This document shows positions 17,786 to 27,255 of a DNA stretch of 64,000 bases, one piece after another. How positions within the stretch are numbered: position 1 is the stretch's first letter; every line of letters begins with the position of its first letter. The stretch lies in contig CAZTNA010000016.1 in the NCBI GenBank assembly GCA_964615305.1, forward strand, positions 4,000-67,999. Reading direction: 5' to 3'. Both the position numbers and the translations under genes were made by a program. The notes under the pieces are model-generated. The model made no database searches. It had not been told where the DNA came from and saw nothing but the letters and a program-made list of their open reading frames with translations. This DNA comes from Bog-950 sp964615305 (GTDB lineage: Bacteria; Bacteroidota; Bacteroidia; Chitinophagales; LD1).

Positions 17786-19378
17786 ATGTATCTGTTAAAA
17801 TTGCCGGAGCGCAGTCACTGGTTTTTGTTTCTTCTAACGGTTACTTTTTTGTGGCTGTTGCTTTTGTTGCCGTATGCATACGCCTGGCTGAATACCCCAC
17901 CCAACCATTATTGCACTCTCTTAATTGGTTTCCCGGAAACAGAAGTTTGCGATCAAAATTTTTACATAGCCTGGGGTACAGCCCAGGCGGCTAATGGTCA
18001 TTTGCTTTTTGAAGACAAATTAAACGGGTTTACTGCGCAGAGGCTGGTGTTTAATTCATGGTGGTTGCTTACCGGCAAACTTTGCGGATGGCTGAAACTC
18101 GACATTTACCTGTTTAATCAAATTCAGCGGTTTGTAGTTATTCCGGTGCTATGTTTAGTGCTGTTTAATTTCACAACACTTTTTTTTGCCGAGAAAAGAT
18201 ATCGCTTTTTGGCTCTTTGGCTGATGCTTTTTTCAGGTTACAACTTAAGCCCGTACCCTGAAGGAAACATGTTTGAAAGTATGTTGTGGGAGGTAATACT
18301 ACCGGTGGCGCACGTGTTTTTCATAGTTGCTGTTTATTTCTGCTATCGTGTTTTTTCAGAACATGGTTCAGCGCTGAAAGCCGGAGTTGCCTGTTTTATT
18401 ATGAGTACGGTATATCCTTATACCACAGTTTCGGTTTGTTTTTTAATGCTGTGCGCCTTTTTACTTCTCATTTATTTCAGGAAAATTTCCTGGCAAGTGG
18501 CGACTCAAAAATATTTGACAATTTTTGTTTTTACTATTCCTATGGTGCTGTATAACTACTACATAGTAAGCACCGACACGCGATACATAGATGGAATAGC
18601 CCATTTTACATCGCAACCGGTTTGGAATTTTTTACCTGCATACGGCTTGCTGCTGGTGTTGGCAATAGTTGCTGTGCCTGCAATTTTGAAAACCAAAGAC
18701 ATGCAATTTGTGTTTTTGACACTTTGGCTTGCTTGTATTTTGGTGCAAGTTTATTTTCCGGTTAGCGTTATTCCTTTTCAGATACAACTCATATTGGGCA
18801 TACAAATACCTATGAGTTTGCTCGCGGTTTATTCTTTCAAACGATATGTAGATGACAATACGATGCTGAGGTTGAGTACTGTCTTTAAAAATTTTGTTTT
18901 CGGAGTTTTGTTTTTTTCTGCTTCAGCAACTAACGGCTATATGTATTTTAGAATTTTGAAGAGCATCAGTAAACAGCAAATGCCTACCTATCTAGAGAAC
19001 GACATAATAGAAAGTTTGATGTGGATGAAGCAGCAGGCCAAAGAAGAAGATGTGGTACTCGCAACACCCATTGTCTCTTCTTATATACCGGTTTTAACGA
19101 ATTGCCGAATTTATAGCAGTGATTATTATGCGCCAACCCCTGATTTTTCTGAAAAGGAAAAAATGATTAACTGGGTTTTTAGCCCCGACTCAGTGAAGAC
19201 CAATGAGGAACTAAGTCGTTTTTTTGAAGAGAACCACATTAATTACGTTTTTGAGAACAACTATTACAACCGAAAGAACAACGTACTCAACATGAACAGG
19301 TTGGCCGAGTTCTCTTTATTACAAAATGTGTATGAGAATAAACGTGTTCGCATTTACAAAATAAAACACGAGCCATGA
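17786..19378 (+). CDS. Polytopic membrane protein, GT-C glycosyltransferase-like
   Basis: 530 residues with about ten to twelve membrane helices in the first 400 residues and a soluble C-terminal domain of about 120 residues. The first outer loop after helix 1 is acidic (FPETEVCDQNFYIAW, Asp56), as in GT-C enzymes, which use polyprenyl-phosphate sugars at the periplasmic face. No named family is recognised. The C-terminal domain (VVLATPIVSSYIPVLTNC) has the look of the globular part of large Bacteroidota GT-C proteins. The stop overlaps the start of the next gene by 4 bases (ATGA). A TACTTTAG stretch at 17772-17779 could be a -7 promoter box. Confidence 0.7.
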   Translation: MYLLKLPERSHWFLFLLTVTFLWLLLLLPYAYAWLNTPPNHYCTLLIGFPETEVCDQNFYIAWGTAQAANGHLLFEDKLNGFTAQRLVFNSWWLLTGKLCGWLKLDIYLFNQIQRFVVIPVLCLVLFNFTTLFFAEKRYRFLALWLMLFSGYNLSPYPEGNMFESMLWEVILPVAHVFFIVAVYFCYRVFSEHGSALKAGVACFIMSTVYPYTTVSVCFLMLCAFLLLIYFRKISWQVATQKYLTIFVFTIPMVLYNYYIVSTDTRYIDGIAHFTSQPVWNFLPAYGLLLVLAIVAVPAILKTKDMQFVFLTLWLACILVQVYFPVSVIPFQIQLILGIQIPMSLLAVYSFKRYVDDNTMLRLSTVFKNFVFGVLFFSASATNGYMYFRILKSISKQQMPTYLENDIIESLMWMKQQAKEEDVVLATPIVSSYIPVLTNCRIYSSDYYAPTPDFSEKEKMINWVFSPDSVKTNEELSRFFEENHINYVFENNYYNRKNNVLNMNRLAEFSLLQNVYENKRVRIYKIKHEP

Positions 19379-20757
19379 AGAAGGTATTGTTTTTTCTTAG
19401 CAGTTGGCTTATACTTCTTTCAGGTGCTCACAGCCAAAGTGTTTCTTCTATAACTGCCTGCGACAGCATCTTTGTACTTTCTAAACGCTATACCGATAAT
19501 GTTCAGGCCGTAACAAAAGTTGAAGCAGGTGAAATAGTTTGTCAACAGTTTCAGTATCCGTTTTATGGAAACCATCAGTTTGATTTGCACTCTTGCACCA
19601 AGAGTGTATTGTCTATACTCATAGGTATTGCCATTAAGCAAAAATTTATTCAATCTGAAAACCAACTTGTAACAGATTTTATTTCTGACAAAGAGATTTC
19701 TAATCCAAGCGAGTATTGGCGAACACTAACCATTAAACACCTGCTGACTATGTGTTCTGGTTTTTTGCCGGATGAAAGCTTGTTGAGGTACAAATCAGTG
19801 AACATAATTTTCAGCAAGATTAAATTTGTAGCTAAGCCGGGCGATACGTTCAACTACAATGATTTTGACCCTCAGCTATTGGTGAAGGTGTTGGAGATGG
19901 CCACAAAAAGCACCATTGATAAATTTGCAGAGAAGTATCTGTTTACCCCATTGAGCATAACCAACTACCAATGGACTGACTTTAAATCAGAAAAAACCGG
20001 TGGCTCAGGACTTAGGCTCACATCAGCCGATATGGCGCGAATAGGATGGCTGATGACAGACTCCGGTAAGTGGAATAAGAACAGGCTAATTCCATTCAAC
20101 TATTGGATAAACAGCATAACAGATTATAAGAACAACAGCTATGGATATTTCTGGTGGTTATATCCTAATGGTGACTTTTCGGCCAACGGGCACGATTGTC
20201 AATATGTTTTGTGCTCTCCGCAAAACAAAACTGTATTTGTCATGAATTCGTTTTGTTCGGATAGTACTTGCGATTCAATAAAAACGCAGGTAGTTATGCG
20301 GGTGTTAAGCAAAACCGCTAACCGTAGTCAACAAGACGAGTTCCGGCAAAACAAAACATCAGAGCATGCTGAAGTTGTTTTGCCGGAGTGGTTTGCAATT
20401 GAGGCAAACAGAGAACACACAGGAAAGAGTAACACAGGACGAGTTGCATTGCTCTTTAAGATAGATAAGGATTCGAACCTGATTGTAAAGGTAACATCAA
20501 AGAAGATTGGGCTACATGTGCTTGCAAGCTTTAAAACCAAACTGATTTCTACTTCATTGATGCGAGGTAAACTTCAAGAACACAAAATACTTTTGGCTTC
20601 TACCTACAGCAGTTCAGGCAACACGTTATCGTTTACAGGTGAGGAACTTTATTTACACGATGTTTACAGAGGAGAATTGTCGTTTACAAAAACAAAAGGG
20701 ACGTTTGACTTGTATGTAAACAATACCCTTTTGTTGCAGAGTTCATTTAAGCGGTGA
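19375..20757 (+). CDS. Secreted serine beta-lactamase-like hydrolase (class C / DD-peptidase fold)
   Basis: 460 residues with a signal peptide ending about AHSQS. HSCTKSVLS contains the SxxK nucleophile (Ser73, Lys76). FNYNDFDPQLL supplies the second motif as YND (Tyr161) in place of the common YxN; GYFWWLYPNGDFSANGHDC supplies the third region. This fold includes esterases, DD-peptidases and class C beta-lactamases; I would not call it a resistance gene. It is co-translated with the upstream membrane protein (ATGA overlap), which suggests work on a periplasmic substrate made there. It ends 5 bases from the convergent gene. Confidence 0.8.
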   Translation: MKKVLFFLSSWLILLSGAHSQSVSSITACDSIFVLSKRYTDNVQAVTKVEAGEIVCQQFQYPFYGNHQFDLHSCTKSVLSILIGIAIKQKFIQSENQLVTDFISDKEISNPSEYWRTLTIKHLLTMCSGFLPDESLLRYKSVNIIFSKIKFVAKPGDTFNYNDFDPQLLVKVLEMATKSTIDKFAEKYLFTPLSITNYQWTDFKSEKTGGSGLRLTSADMARIGWLMTDSGKWNKNRLIPFNYWINSITDYKNNSYGYFWWLYPNGDFSANGHDCQYVLCSPQNKTVFVMNSFCSDSTCDSIKTQVVMRVLSKTANRSQQDEFRQNKTSEHAEVVLPEWFAIEANREHTGKSNTGRVALLFKIDKDSNLIVKVTSKKIGLHVLASFKTKLISTSLMRGKLQEHKILLASTYSSSGNTLSFTGEELYLHDVYRGELSFTKTKGTFDLYVNNTLLLQSSFKR

Positions 20758-20762
20758 ATGTT

Positions 20763-22670
20763 TTATTGTAGCTGATAAGATATAGAGTCTTGTTTATCTC
20801 TAAAGTTTGTATTGTTATATTCTTCACAAACTTTCAAACTACAACTTATTGCATCTCTGATTTTTAGCTGCCGTTCTAACAGGTGTTTGTTTTTTATGAA
20901 ACCTGTTTTTTTAATCAACATAAAAGCCAGATAGAGTGAGGTGTGCTCGTATCTGAAGTCGCGCAAAACTTGATTAGGTTCCGGTAGGGGAAAATAGTTT
21001 AAAGCTACAGCTCCTGCGGTTTCCAACAAAATTGAATCGAGTAGCCCGGGCTGTTTAATAACAGTGTAAACAAGAAAAACAAAACTACCGGTGTCTGTTT
21101 CGGTTACCTTAAGTGTAGTGTTTCCATTACGGCACACAAAGCCCGCAATTGGTTTCTGCTTACCTACCGTATAAAATAATGTAGCCAATTCAGATTCATA
21201 GCCACCATTTTCAGAAAAAACAAATCCACTTAACGCAAGCGAAGAATCTATATATAAGGTGTTGAGAGTAATGTTTTGTTTGTTTTCTGAGGTGTTAGCC
21301 ATGTGCTTTGTTTCGGCCATAGCGCTGAAAGAAACTAAGGAATCCAGCAATACTTTTTTGTCGTCAGCTTGCGTAATGTTTGTAAGCATTGTGCTGACGT
21401 TTGTCCATTTCTGTGCACCACTTATGTACCAGGTGCTAATTTTTCCGGCAACTGATGCGGAAGTTCCAAGTAATTGTTTCGAACACCACCGCACCTTGTG
21501 CATTTCGTGATGTTGTAACGTTAACGGTAGAGATGTGGCTGCCACAATTTGCAGCAGGTTTACCAATACAATACTGATTGTACTGCAACCAAGAATTGCG
21601 CCTAAAATACTGGCAGAAACGTTGCCTGCCGAAAAAAGATAGGTGGTAGCTCTGAAGCAAAGATATGCCGCAATGAACATTAGCATAAGCAGTTCAGGCA
21701 CAAAGTAACCATCCGATTTTCCTTGAGAGAAAAGAAGAATGGTAAACAGTAATGGTAAAGAACTCAGAAGCATTCTTCGGATACTCAAATTGTAAATTGA
21801 AAACAAACACACTATCACCGGTAGAACTCCATAAAATGAATAGCAAGCATGAACAAACAAGGCGGGCAGGCAAAACCATAAGCGCTCTGTTAAAACGGAA
21901 AAAGCAGGATAATAAGCGAGGTGTCTTTTCCATGCTGTTAGCATGTTGCCTCCACCCTGATTTAAATGAACCTGGTTTAAAATTTCACTTATATTAGGCA
22001 GCACGTATAAGCCGAAAAAAGGAATGAGGACTACAAAAATTCCGGCAAATACCATCCACCAAATTTTCGCCTTTGCAGCATTAAAATTGCGGAAGGGCAA
22101 ATAGAACAGAACACCGAATAACCCGAATAATCCGTAATAGTGCCAAATGCCTGACAGCGCCCATAAAGCACTTCCAAGAAAATACAAAAGGAAACTATTT
22201 CGCTTTAATGCGGCAGTTTCTAAAAGCAAAATTGAACTAAACCAAAGCACTGCTAAGGTAACATCAGGCCGAATGGAGGTAACAGGAAAAAAGTGAATTA
22301 ACTGTAATGAAACAACAACAGCAAATTTAACGGGCCATGTAAACGGTGAACAGAAATTAATCAGTAACAGTATGCCGGCAGAAATAACAAATGGCAGTGA
22401 GTAGGCAATTTGAGAGTTAATACCCAAAGACATAAAAAAGGATACTAGGAAGTATTGGCATGGCGGATGAACGGTAATAACGTGATTGCCCTCGTAAATC
22501 ACGTAATTTAGTTGACTTGTTTGAAGCCACTGAAAAACAGGATTGAATAGCGTAAGATCATCACTGCTTAATGTAGCAGGCAAATACCAGCAAAGCAAAA
22601 TGAAATAGTACAGGGTAAGCCCGGATAACACGAACAACAGAAAAGATAAGTGTGATTTATATTTTGTCAT
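20763..22670 (-). CDS. Polytopic membrane protein, GT-C glycosyltransferase-like
   Basis: 635 residues. About ten helices fill the first 400 residues; the rest is a long periplasmic-type domain. After helix 1 the loop contains SSDDLT (Asp37, Asp38), the acidic pair expected in GT-C enzymes, and HPPCQYF follows in the next helix region. It is downstream of the similar protein at 22706, on the same strand with a 35-base gap, so the two should be co-expressed. The C-terminal part (VLLDSLVSFSAMAETKHM and onwards) has no family I recognise. The sugar and acceptor are unknown. Confidence 0.7.
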   Translation of the reverse strand: MTKYKSHLSFLLFVLSGLTLYYFILLCWYLPATLSSDDLTLFNPVFQWLQTSQLNYVIYEGNHVITVHPPCQYFLVSFFMSLGINSQIAYSLPFVISAGILLLINFCSPFTWPVKFAVVVSLQLIHFFPVTSIRPDVTLAVLWFSSILLLETAALKRNSFLLYFLGSALWALSGIWHYYGLFGLFGVLFYLPFRNFNAAKAKIWWMVFAGIFVVLIPFFGLYVLPNISEILNQVHLNQGGGNMLTAWKRHLAYYPAFSVLTERLWFCLPALFVHACYSFYGVLPVIVCLFSIYNLSIRRMLLSSLPLLFTILLFSQGKSDGYFVPELLMLMFIAAYLCFRATTYLFSAGNVSASILGAILGCSTISIVLVNLLQIVAATSLPLTLQHHEMHKVRWCSKQLLGTSASVAGKISTWYISGAQKWTNVSTMLTNITQADDKKVLLDSLVSFSAMAETKHMANTSENKQNITLNTLYIDSSLALSGFVFSENGGYESELATLFYTVGKQKPIAGFVCRNGNTTLKVTETDTGSFVFLVYTVIKQPGLLDSILLETAGAVALNYFPLPEPNQVLRDFRYEHTSLYLAFMLIKKTGFIKNKHLLERQLKIRDAISCSLKVCEEYNNTNFRDKQDSISYQLQ

Positions 22671-22705
22671 GCAGGTTACACGTGTTTCAAACCGTATAGG
22701 CTTTA

Positions 22706-24337
22706 CTATTGCAATGTGTAAAAAGTCAGGAATCCTTCGTGTTGGAAATTATGTGGCAAAGGGCGAAAACTTAAATCTATTCCGTGTATCAGGTTAAAAT
22801 ACCGGTTCAAAAAATTTGCCCGCGCATCGGAGATTAAAAACACGTACTTCTCCTTGTTCCTTATTAGCAACTTATAGCCCTCAGTAAAGCCGGCATCCCC
22901 CGAAATGCCAAGCTGTTCATTTAAACCAAAGTAAGGATTGTCAATTATTAAAACAGGAATTGAAGGTGTTGTGATATCAAATGGCTGTTGGTCGAAGAAA
23001 TAACTTTTGTCCATTCCTATTACAAGCGTTTTTCCTTTAGCTATTTGTAAAACATTGTTGGTGTATTGTTTTTGTATGCGCTTAAATTCTTCGACTTCTT
23101 CATTGTTGGCAGTAAGCAGTTTGGCTTGTACAAGTAACAAGGCAATAAACGTAAGCGCAATGAATGCCCTCGTCTTAGTATTTGTTACAATACCGGTTGC
23201 CATAATTTTAAGAACTAAAAGAAATGACAGCACAGACAAAACCGGAGAAACTACACGGGCTTCATTTTTGTAGAAGAAACAAAGCGCGAAGAGAAAAGCA
23301 ATAACGTAAAAAAACACCAACAACATTTTTAAGTCGGCTTTTTTCTGTATAACCGAAGAGGTAATTATTAACAAGAGCACTGTAACAACATACCAACCGC
23401 CAATGCCGCTTAAATATCCTGCGTAAAATTTGAACTTTTGAAAGTTTTCCGGATGAGTAACTTTTTCAAAACTCACCATTGAACCGGATGTCAGTTGCCT
23501 CAGAAAATCAATCCCGATGCTGTCATCGTAAGTAAACCACGTTAGTGCTGCTTCTCTTTTAATTTTATAACGCAGGTCTGACGTTGCAATGTCTGCTCTT
23601 ACGAATTTGGCATCAACAATACTTGTCACATACTTTTCTTTTTCATAAAACACGTCTCCTTTGATGCACTCTTTTTCAAAAACATATAAGATGATACCAA
23701 TCACAATAAAAACTATGCCCGTAGTAGCTACTACCTTACGCTTAAACAATCCCAACGCAAATACAATTGGCAACAAAGCCAGAAACACAAACACCGACTC
23801 AACACGCAGGCTAATGCTTATGCAAAAAGGTATTACTGCGACTATAGAGTATTTCAGTTTTTCACTCAGAGCAACAGGCTTCGAGGTTTTAACTATTAAG
23901 TAAAACCACGAAACGAAAACACCAAGTATTGATAATCTCGTGAAGGTGAATGAAGCCAGGTGTTCAGCAAACAAATACAACACGACAAGAACAATAACAA
24001 CAGCCGCCAAAAAAGTTTCAGACTTTAAATATTCAGACGCAAAAAACCTAAGAATCTCAATTGCAAAGAAACACACCACCGAGAAAATCAGAAACACAAA
24101 AACTGAATACCAGGGAATGCCGGCACACGAATCATACAACTTAGGAAACACAAAATAGTAATAGTGAAGCACGGTAGGCTTTACTCCCGCACAAGCAAGT
24201 TTGTAATACTTAAATAAAAAGAGATTGATTTGGTCATCACCTTCAGCAAACTCGAAACGAAAACCGTAGAGTAACAGCATGGTGACGATTGACGCCAACG
24301 TCAGAATTAATGGATGGAAGGCTATTTTTTTAAACAC
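22706..24337 (-). CDS. Polytopic membrane protein, GT-C glycosyltransferase-like
   Basis: 543 residues, about eleven membrane helices. The first outer loop begins FAEGDDQINLF (Asp34, Asp35), followed by Tyr- and Asp-rich segments, the usual first-loop pattern of polyprenyl-phosphate-dependent glycosyltransferases. The final 130 residues are soluble. The start is GTG at 24337. It is the first gene of a two-gene minus-strand unit with 20763-22670, and is divergent from the SGNH-like gene at 24508. The region between these two genes (about 170 bases) must hold both promoters; I see a plausible TACTTTAG box at 24485-24492 for the plus-strand gene. Confidence 0.7.
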   Translation of the reverse strand: MFKKIAFHPLILTLASIVTMLLLYGFRFEFAEGDDQINLFLFKYYKLACAGVKPTVLHYYYFVFPKLYDSCAGIPWYSVFVFLIFSVVCFFAIEILRFFASEYLKSETFLAAVVIVLVVLYLFAEHLASFTFTRLSILGVFVSWFYLIVKTSKPVALSEKLKYSIVAVIPFCISISLRVESVFVFLALLPIVFALGLFKRKVVATTGIVFIVIGIILYVFEKECIKGDVFYEKEKYVTSIVDAKFVRADIATSDLRYKIKREAALTWFTYDDSIGIDFLRQLTSGSMVSFEKVTHPENFQKFKFYAGYLSGIGGWYVVTVLLLIITSSVIQKKADLKMLLVFFYVIAFLFALCFFYKNEARVVSPVLSVLSFLLVLKIMATGIVTNTKTRAFIALTFIALLLVQAKLLTANNEEVEEFKRIQKQYTNNVLQIAKGKTLVIGMDKSYFFDQQPFDITTPSIPVLIIDNPYFGLNEQLGISGDAGFTEGYKLLIRNKEKYVFLISDARANFLNRYFNLIHGIDLSFRPLPHNFQHEGFLTFYTLQ

Positions 24338-24507
24338 AGCAAGGAAAAAAGCGAAAGAGTAAAAACTATGTAAACAACGTTACGTAGCGAATATCAGGTA
24401 AAAAAATATAAAACTCAGCAGTTTATACAAGGCACTTACGGCACAAATGTTTTTTTATCAGAGTAATAAAACTCTTCAAAGTCATACTTTAGCCCCATTT
24501 ACTTACA

Positions 24508-25926
24508 ATGAAAATACCCACGGCATCTATCTACCATTTTATAACCGCCATTATCTGTTCATTGTATGCATTGTTTTTAATTAACTACTACCAACCGCCA
24601 TCTACACCCGTTTTTGCATTCAGAGATCACCTGGCTGTTAATCTAATTGCAAGAGCTATTATTTGTGTAAGTGTGGTAGTTGTAATTTACAGCATTATTA
24701 AAGTTTTGTTTTTCAGGAAAAAAATTGCCGGATGGCATTTGCTCATTGACAGCAGTTTACTTGCTTTTGTTGCTGCCAATGGTGTAGCGTCTATTCTAAT
24801 GTCACCCCCCAGTGTTGAGGGGCAATACATTGTATCCGAAACTATAGTTACGCCAGATAGTGTTTCAGGATACCGATACATTACAGGTACACACCGACAA
24901 GTTTATGCGTATAACAACAAAGTAAATTTCGATGTGCAATTTAGAGCTAACAATAAGGGGTATGTTTCTGATACAGATTATTATCCGGCAAAAAAGAAAC
25001 GTGGAAAACGATGGATAGTTCTTGGCGACTCATTTACGTCAGAAAATTACAACACCACTAATTGGGTAAATATTATCAATCAAAAACTTAGTGAAGATTC
25101 GCTGGATGAAAATGAGTTTTACTCTTTCTCATTAGAAGGTGCCGGAGTTGGTACGTGGCACAGTATTTTTTTTAAAGACATATTACCCAACTACGAGTTT
25201 GACGGGCTCATTTTAGCAGTATATGGCGAAGATATTTTTAGAGAGCCGATTGTGCTTTACGAAACACCCAACTCGGTAAACTGTGCATATTTCGATTCGT
25301 TAACCGGAAATGGTAATCTCCAAGCCAATGAGCAAGATTTTGGAGGAAGCCCAATTTCGTGGAAGGCTCCCGGCTCTAAAATTGATTCACTGGTTACTAT
25401 TGCCACAACTCAACAAGGAGCTATTAATTTTTTTTATCCGGTACTCTTTGAACAGTATCTGGTTCCCGCTCTGGTTCGTGTTGTAAACTCTATTCGTTTC
25501 AACCTGGTTACAAATCATGATGCGGAGCTTTCAACAGAGGAAATTCTACAACAAATAGAAGCGCTTTCACGAGGCAAGTTAGGTTTACGGCTATTCAAAG
25601 AAATTATTTCTGAATGCAAACGAGCTAACAAACAAGTAATTGTTTGTTCGATCCCCGATAAAGATGTAGTAGAAATGCAGTTTGCCAAACCCATGAATGA
25701 AGAAGCACTGGTAAATGCAATAGCTAAACGGGCAAAGGCCGATTACTTTTCAGGATATAAATGTTTTTATGATAAAAGTCAGCAAACAGTGTCAGATTGT
25801 TTTCATATAGATGGGCACTGGAACACAAGAGGTTCTGCAATATTTGCAGATTCGTTTTATTTGTTCATGAAAACAGATAATTATTTAGAAAAAGACTCAT
25901 TACCCATAAACCCCAGCCCACTATGA
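24508..25926 (+). CDS. Membrane-anchored SGNH-hydrolase-like protein
   Basis: 472 residues. Three helices occupy the first 110 residues; the soluble domain has the SGNH nucleophile block as VLGDSFTS and a late DCFHIDGHWNTRGSAIFAD segment that gives the Asp-His pair. Proteins of this design (AlgX/AlgJ-like or PatB-like) add or remove acyl groups on glycans in the periplasm. Whether this one is active is inference, since the Gly and Asn of the middle blocks are not obvious. The stop overlaps the start of the PAP2-like lipoprotein (ATGA), so the two are likely made together. Confidence 0.7.
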   Translation: MKIPTASIYHFITAIICSLYALFLINYYQPPSTPVFAFRDHLAVNLIARAIICVSVVVVIYSIIKVLFFRKKIAGWHLLIDSSLLAFVAANGVASILMSPPSVEGQYIVSETIVTPDSVSGYRYITGTHRQVYAYNNKVNFDVQFRANNKGYVSDTDYYPAKKKRGKRWIVLGDSFTSENYNTTNWVNIINQKLSEDSLDENEFYSFSLEGAGVGTWHSIFFKDILPNYEFDGLILAVYGEDIFREPIVLYETPNSVNCAYFDSLTGNGNLQANEQDFGGSPISWKAPGSKIDSLVTIATTQQGAINFFYPVLFEQYLVPALVRVVNSIRFNLVTNHDAELSTEEILQQIEALSRGKLGLRLFKEIISECKRANKQVIVCSIPDKDVVEMQFAKPMNEEALVNAIAKRAKADYFSGYKCFYDKSQQTVSDCFHIDGHWNTRGSAIFADSFYLFMKTDNYLEKDSLPINPSPL

Positions 25927-27245
25927 GAAAGTTATTTATTCCAATTGTTATTGTTTTTCTACTGAGCGCATGTAACCAAAACACAAAGCAACCAACTGTA
26001 GTCAGTAAACTAACACAAGATAGTACCTCTGTATTGCTGCGAAGCCTTAACGATAATCTTACTGAATCAATAGTAGATGATGGCTTTAGCCCACCGGTAG
26101 CCAGCCGTATTTATGCGTACACAAACATTACATTCTATGAAACCATACGCTTTTTAAACCCGGAGCTAAATTCTTTTACCGGAAAGTTTAACGGACTTAG
26201 CAACTTGCCCAGCCCTGACTCTTCGTTATCCATAGATTTTCGAGTTGCGGGGATAGAGGCATTTTCAAAGATTGCTGCCGAGTTGGTGTATCGCGACAAC
26301 TTAATTGCTAACAAAAAGAACCAGCTACAGTCATTATATTTTTCAGACAGCACTACGTTTAACCAGTCAACAGCGTTTGGCAGACAAATGGCGGACTCAG
26401 TACTGAAGTGGATGGCAAAAGACAACTACAAACAAACGCGAACCATGCCCAAGCATCCGGTTTCGTACCAGCCGGGTAAGTGGATGCCTACAGCTCCTGC
26501 CTACAACGAAGCAATAGAACCGCATTTTATGAAACTTCGTCCATTTGCACTCGACTCGGTTAGTCAGTACCGGGCTGAACCACCAACAGCTTTCAGTAAA
26601 GAAAAAGGGAGCGCTTTTTATAAACAGGCCATGGAGGTTTATAATGCGGTTAACACGCTAAACGATTCAACAATTACAATAGCACGGCACTGGGATTGCA
26701 ATCCGGTTCCATCTACAGTGATTGGCCACCTGAAATATGTACGCAGACAACTTACACCGGGCGGTCACTGGATCTGGATTACCGGAAAAGTTAGCGAGGA
26801 GAAGAAGTTAAAACTATCGGAGACAGCATATATACAAAGCTTAGTTGCGGTGAGTTTGTATGACGCATTTATGGCCTGCTGGGATGCTAAATTTTTCTAC
26901 GACCGCATTCGCCCCGAAACTTATATTAAAGATAATATAGACAAAGCTTGGAAACCATTTTTAGAAACTCCACAGTTTCCGGAGTACACAAGCGGCCACA
27001 GCACAATTTCAGCTTCAGCCGCTGCTGTGCTGAATCATTATTTTGGTGATAAGGTATCGTTCATGGACAGTGCAGAAGTAAACTTTGGGTTAGCTCCACG
27101 TCCGTTTAATTCTTTTAACGAAGCAGTTGATGAGGCCGCTATCAGCCGTATGATAGGTGGCATACATTTCAGAGATGCTTGCGATGCAGGTAAAAAACAA
27201 GGAGCCCATGTAGGTGAATGGGTCTGGGTAAAGGCCGGCAAGTAG
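25923..27245 (+). CDS. Vanadium haloperoxidase / PAP2-type phosphatase lipoprotein
   Basis: 440 residues with signal peptide and lipobox (FLLSAC). The three phosphate-binding blocks of the family are all present: KFFYDRIRP (KxxxxxxRP), PEYTSGHSTISAS (SGH) and RMIGGIHFRDACDAG (R-x5-H-x3-D). The same active site serves acid phosphatases and vanadium haloperoxidases, and most secreted Bacteroidota members are phosphatase-like or uncharacterised. Starts inside the SGNH gene. It ends 10 bases from the convergent large FG-GAP protein, a partner often seen beside this family in Bacteroidota. PAP2 phosphatases also dephosphorylate polyprenyl-phosphoryl-ribose-5-phosphate in the arabinose donor pathway, which is relevant to this cluster. 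Confidence 0.85.
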   Translation: MRKLFIPIVIVFLLSACNQNTKQPTVVSKLTQDSTSVLLRSLNDNLTESIVDDGFSPPVASRIYAYTNITFYETIRFLNPELNSFTGKFNGLSNLPSPDSSLSIDFRVAGIEAFSKIAAELVYRDNLIANKKNQLQSLYFSDSTTFNQSTAFGRQMADSVLKWMAKDNYKQTRTMPKHPVSYQPGKWMPTAPAYNEAIEPHFMKLRPFALDSVSQYRAEPPTAFSKEKGSAFYKQAMEVYNAVNTLNDSTITIARHWDCNPVPSTVIGHLKYVRRQLTPGGHWIWITGKVSEEKKLKLSETAYIQSLVAVSLYDAFMACWDAKFFYDRIRPETYIKDNIDKAWKPFLETPQFPEYTSGHSTISASAAAVLNHYFGDKVSFMDSAEVNFGLAPRPFNSFNEAVDEAAISRMIGGIHFRDACDAGKKQGAHVGEWVWVKAGK

Positions 27246-27255
27246 GTTTACTTTC

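Noticed and set aside
19375..20757. Beta-lactamase resistance gene
   Set aside because: SxxK and third-motif regions fit the broad class C/DD-peptidase fold, but the YND in place of YxN and its operon with a membrane protein favour another hydrolase.
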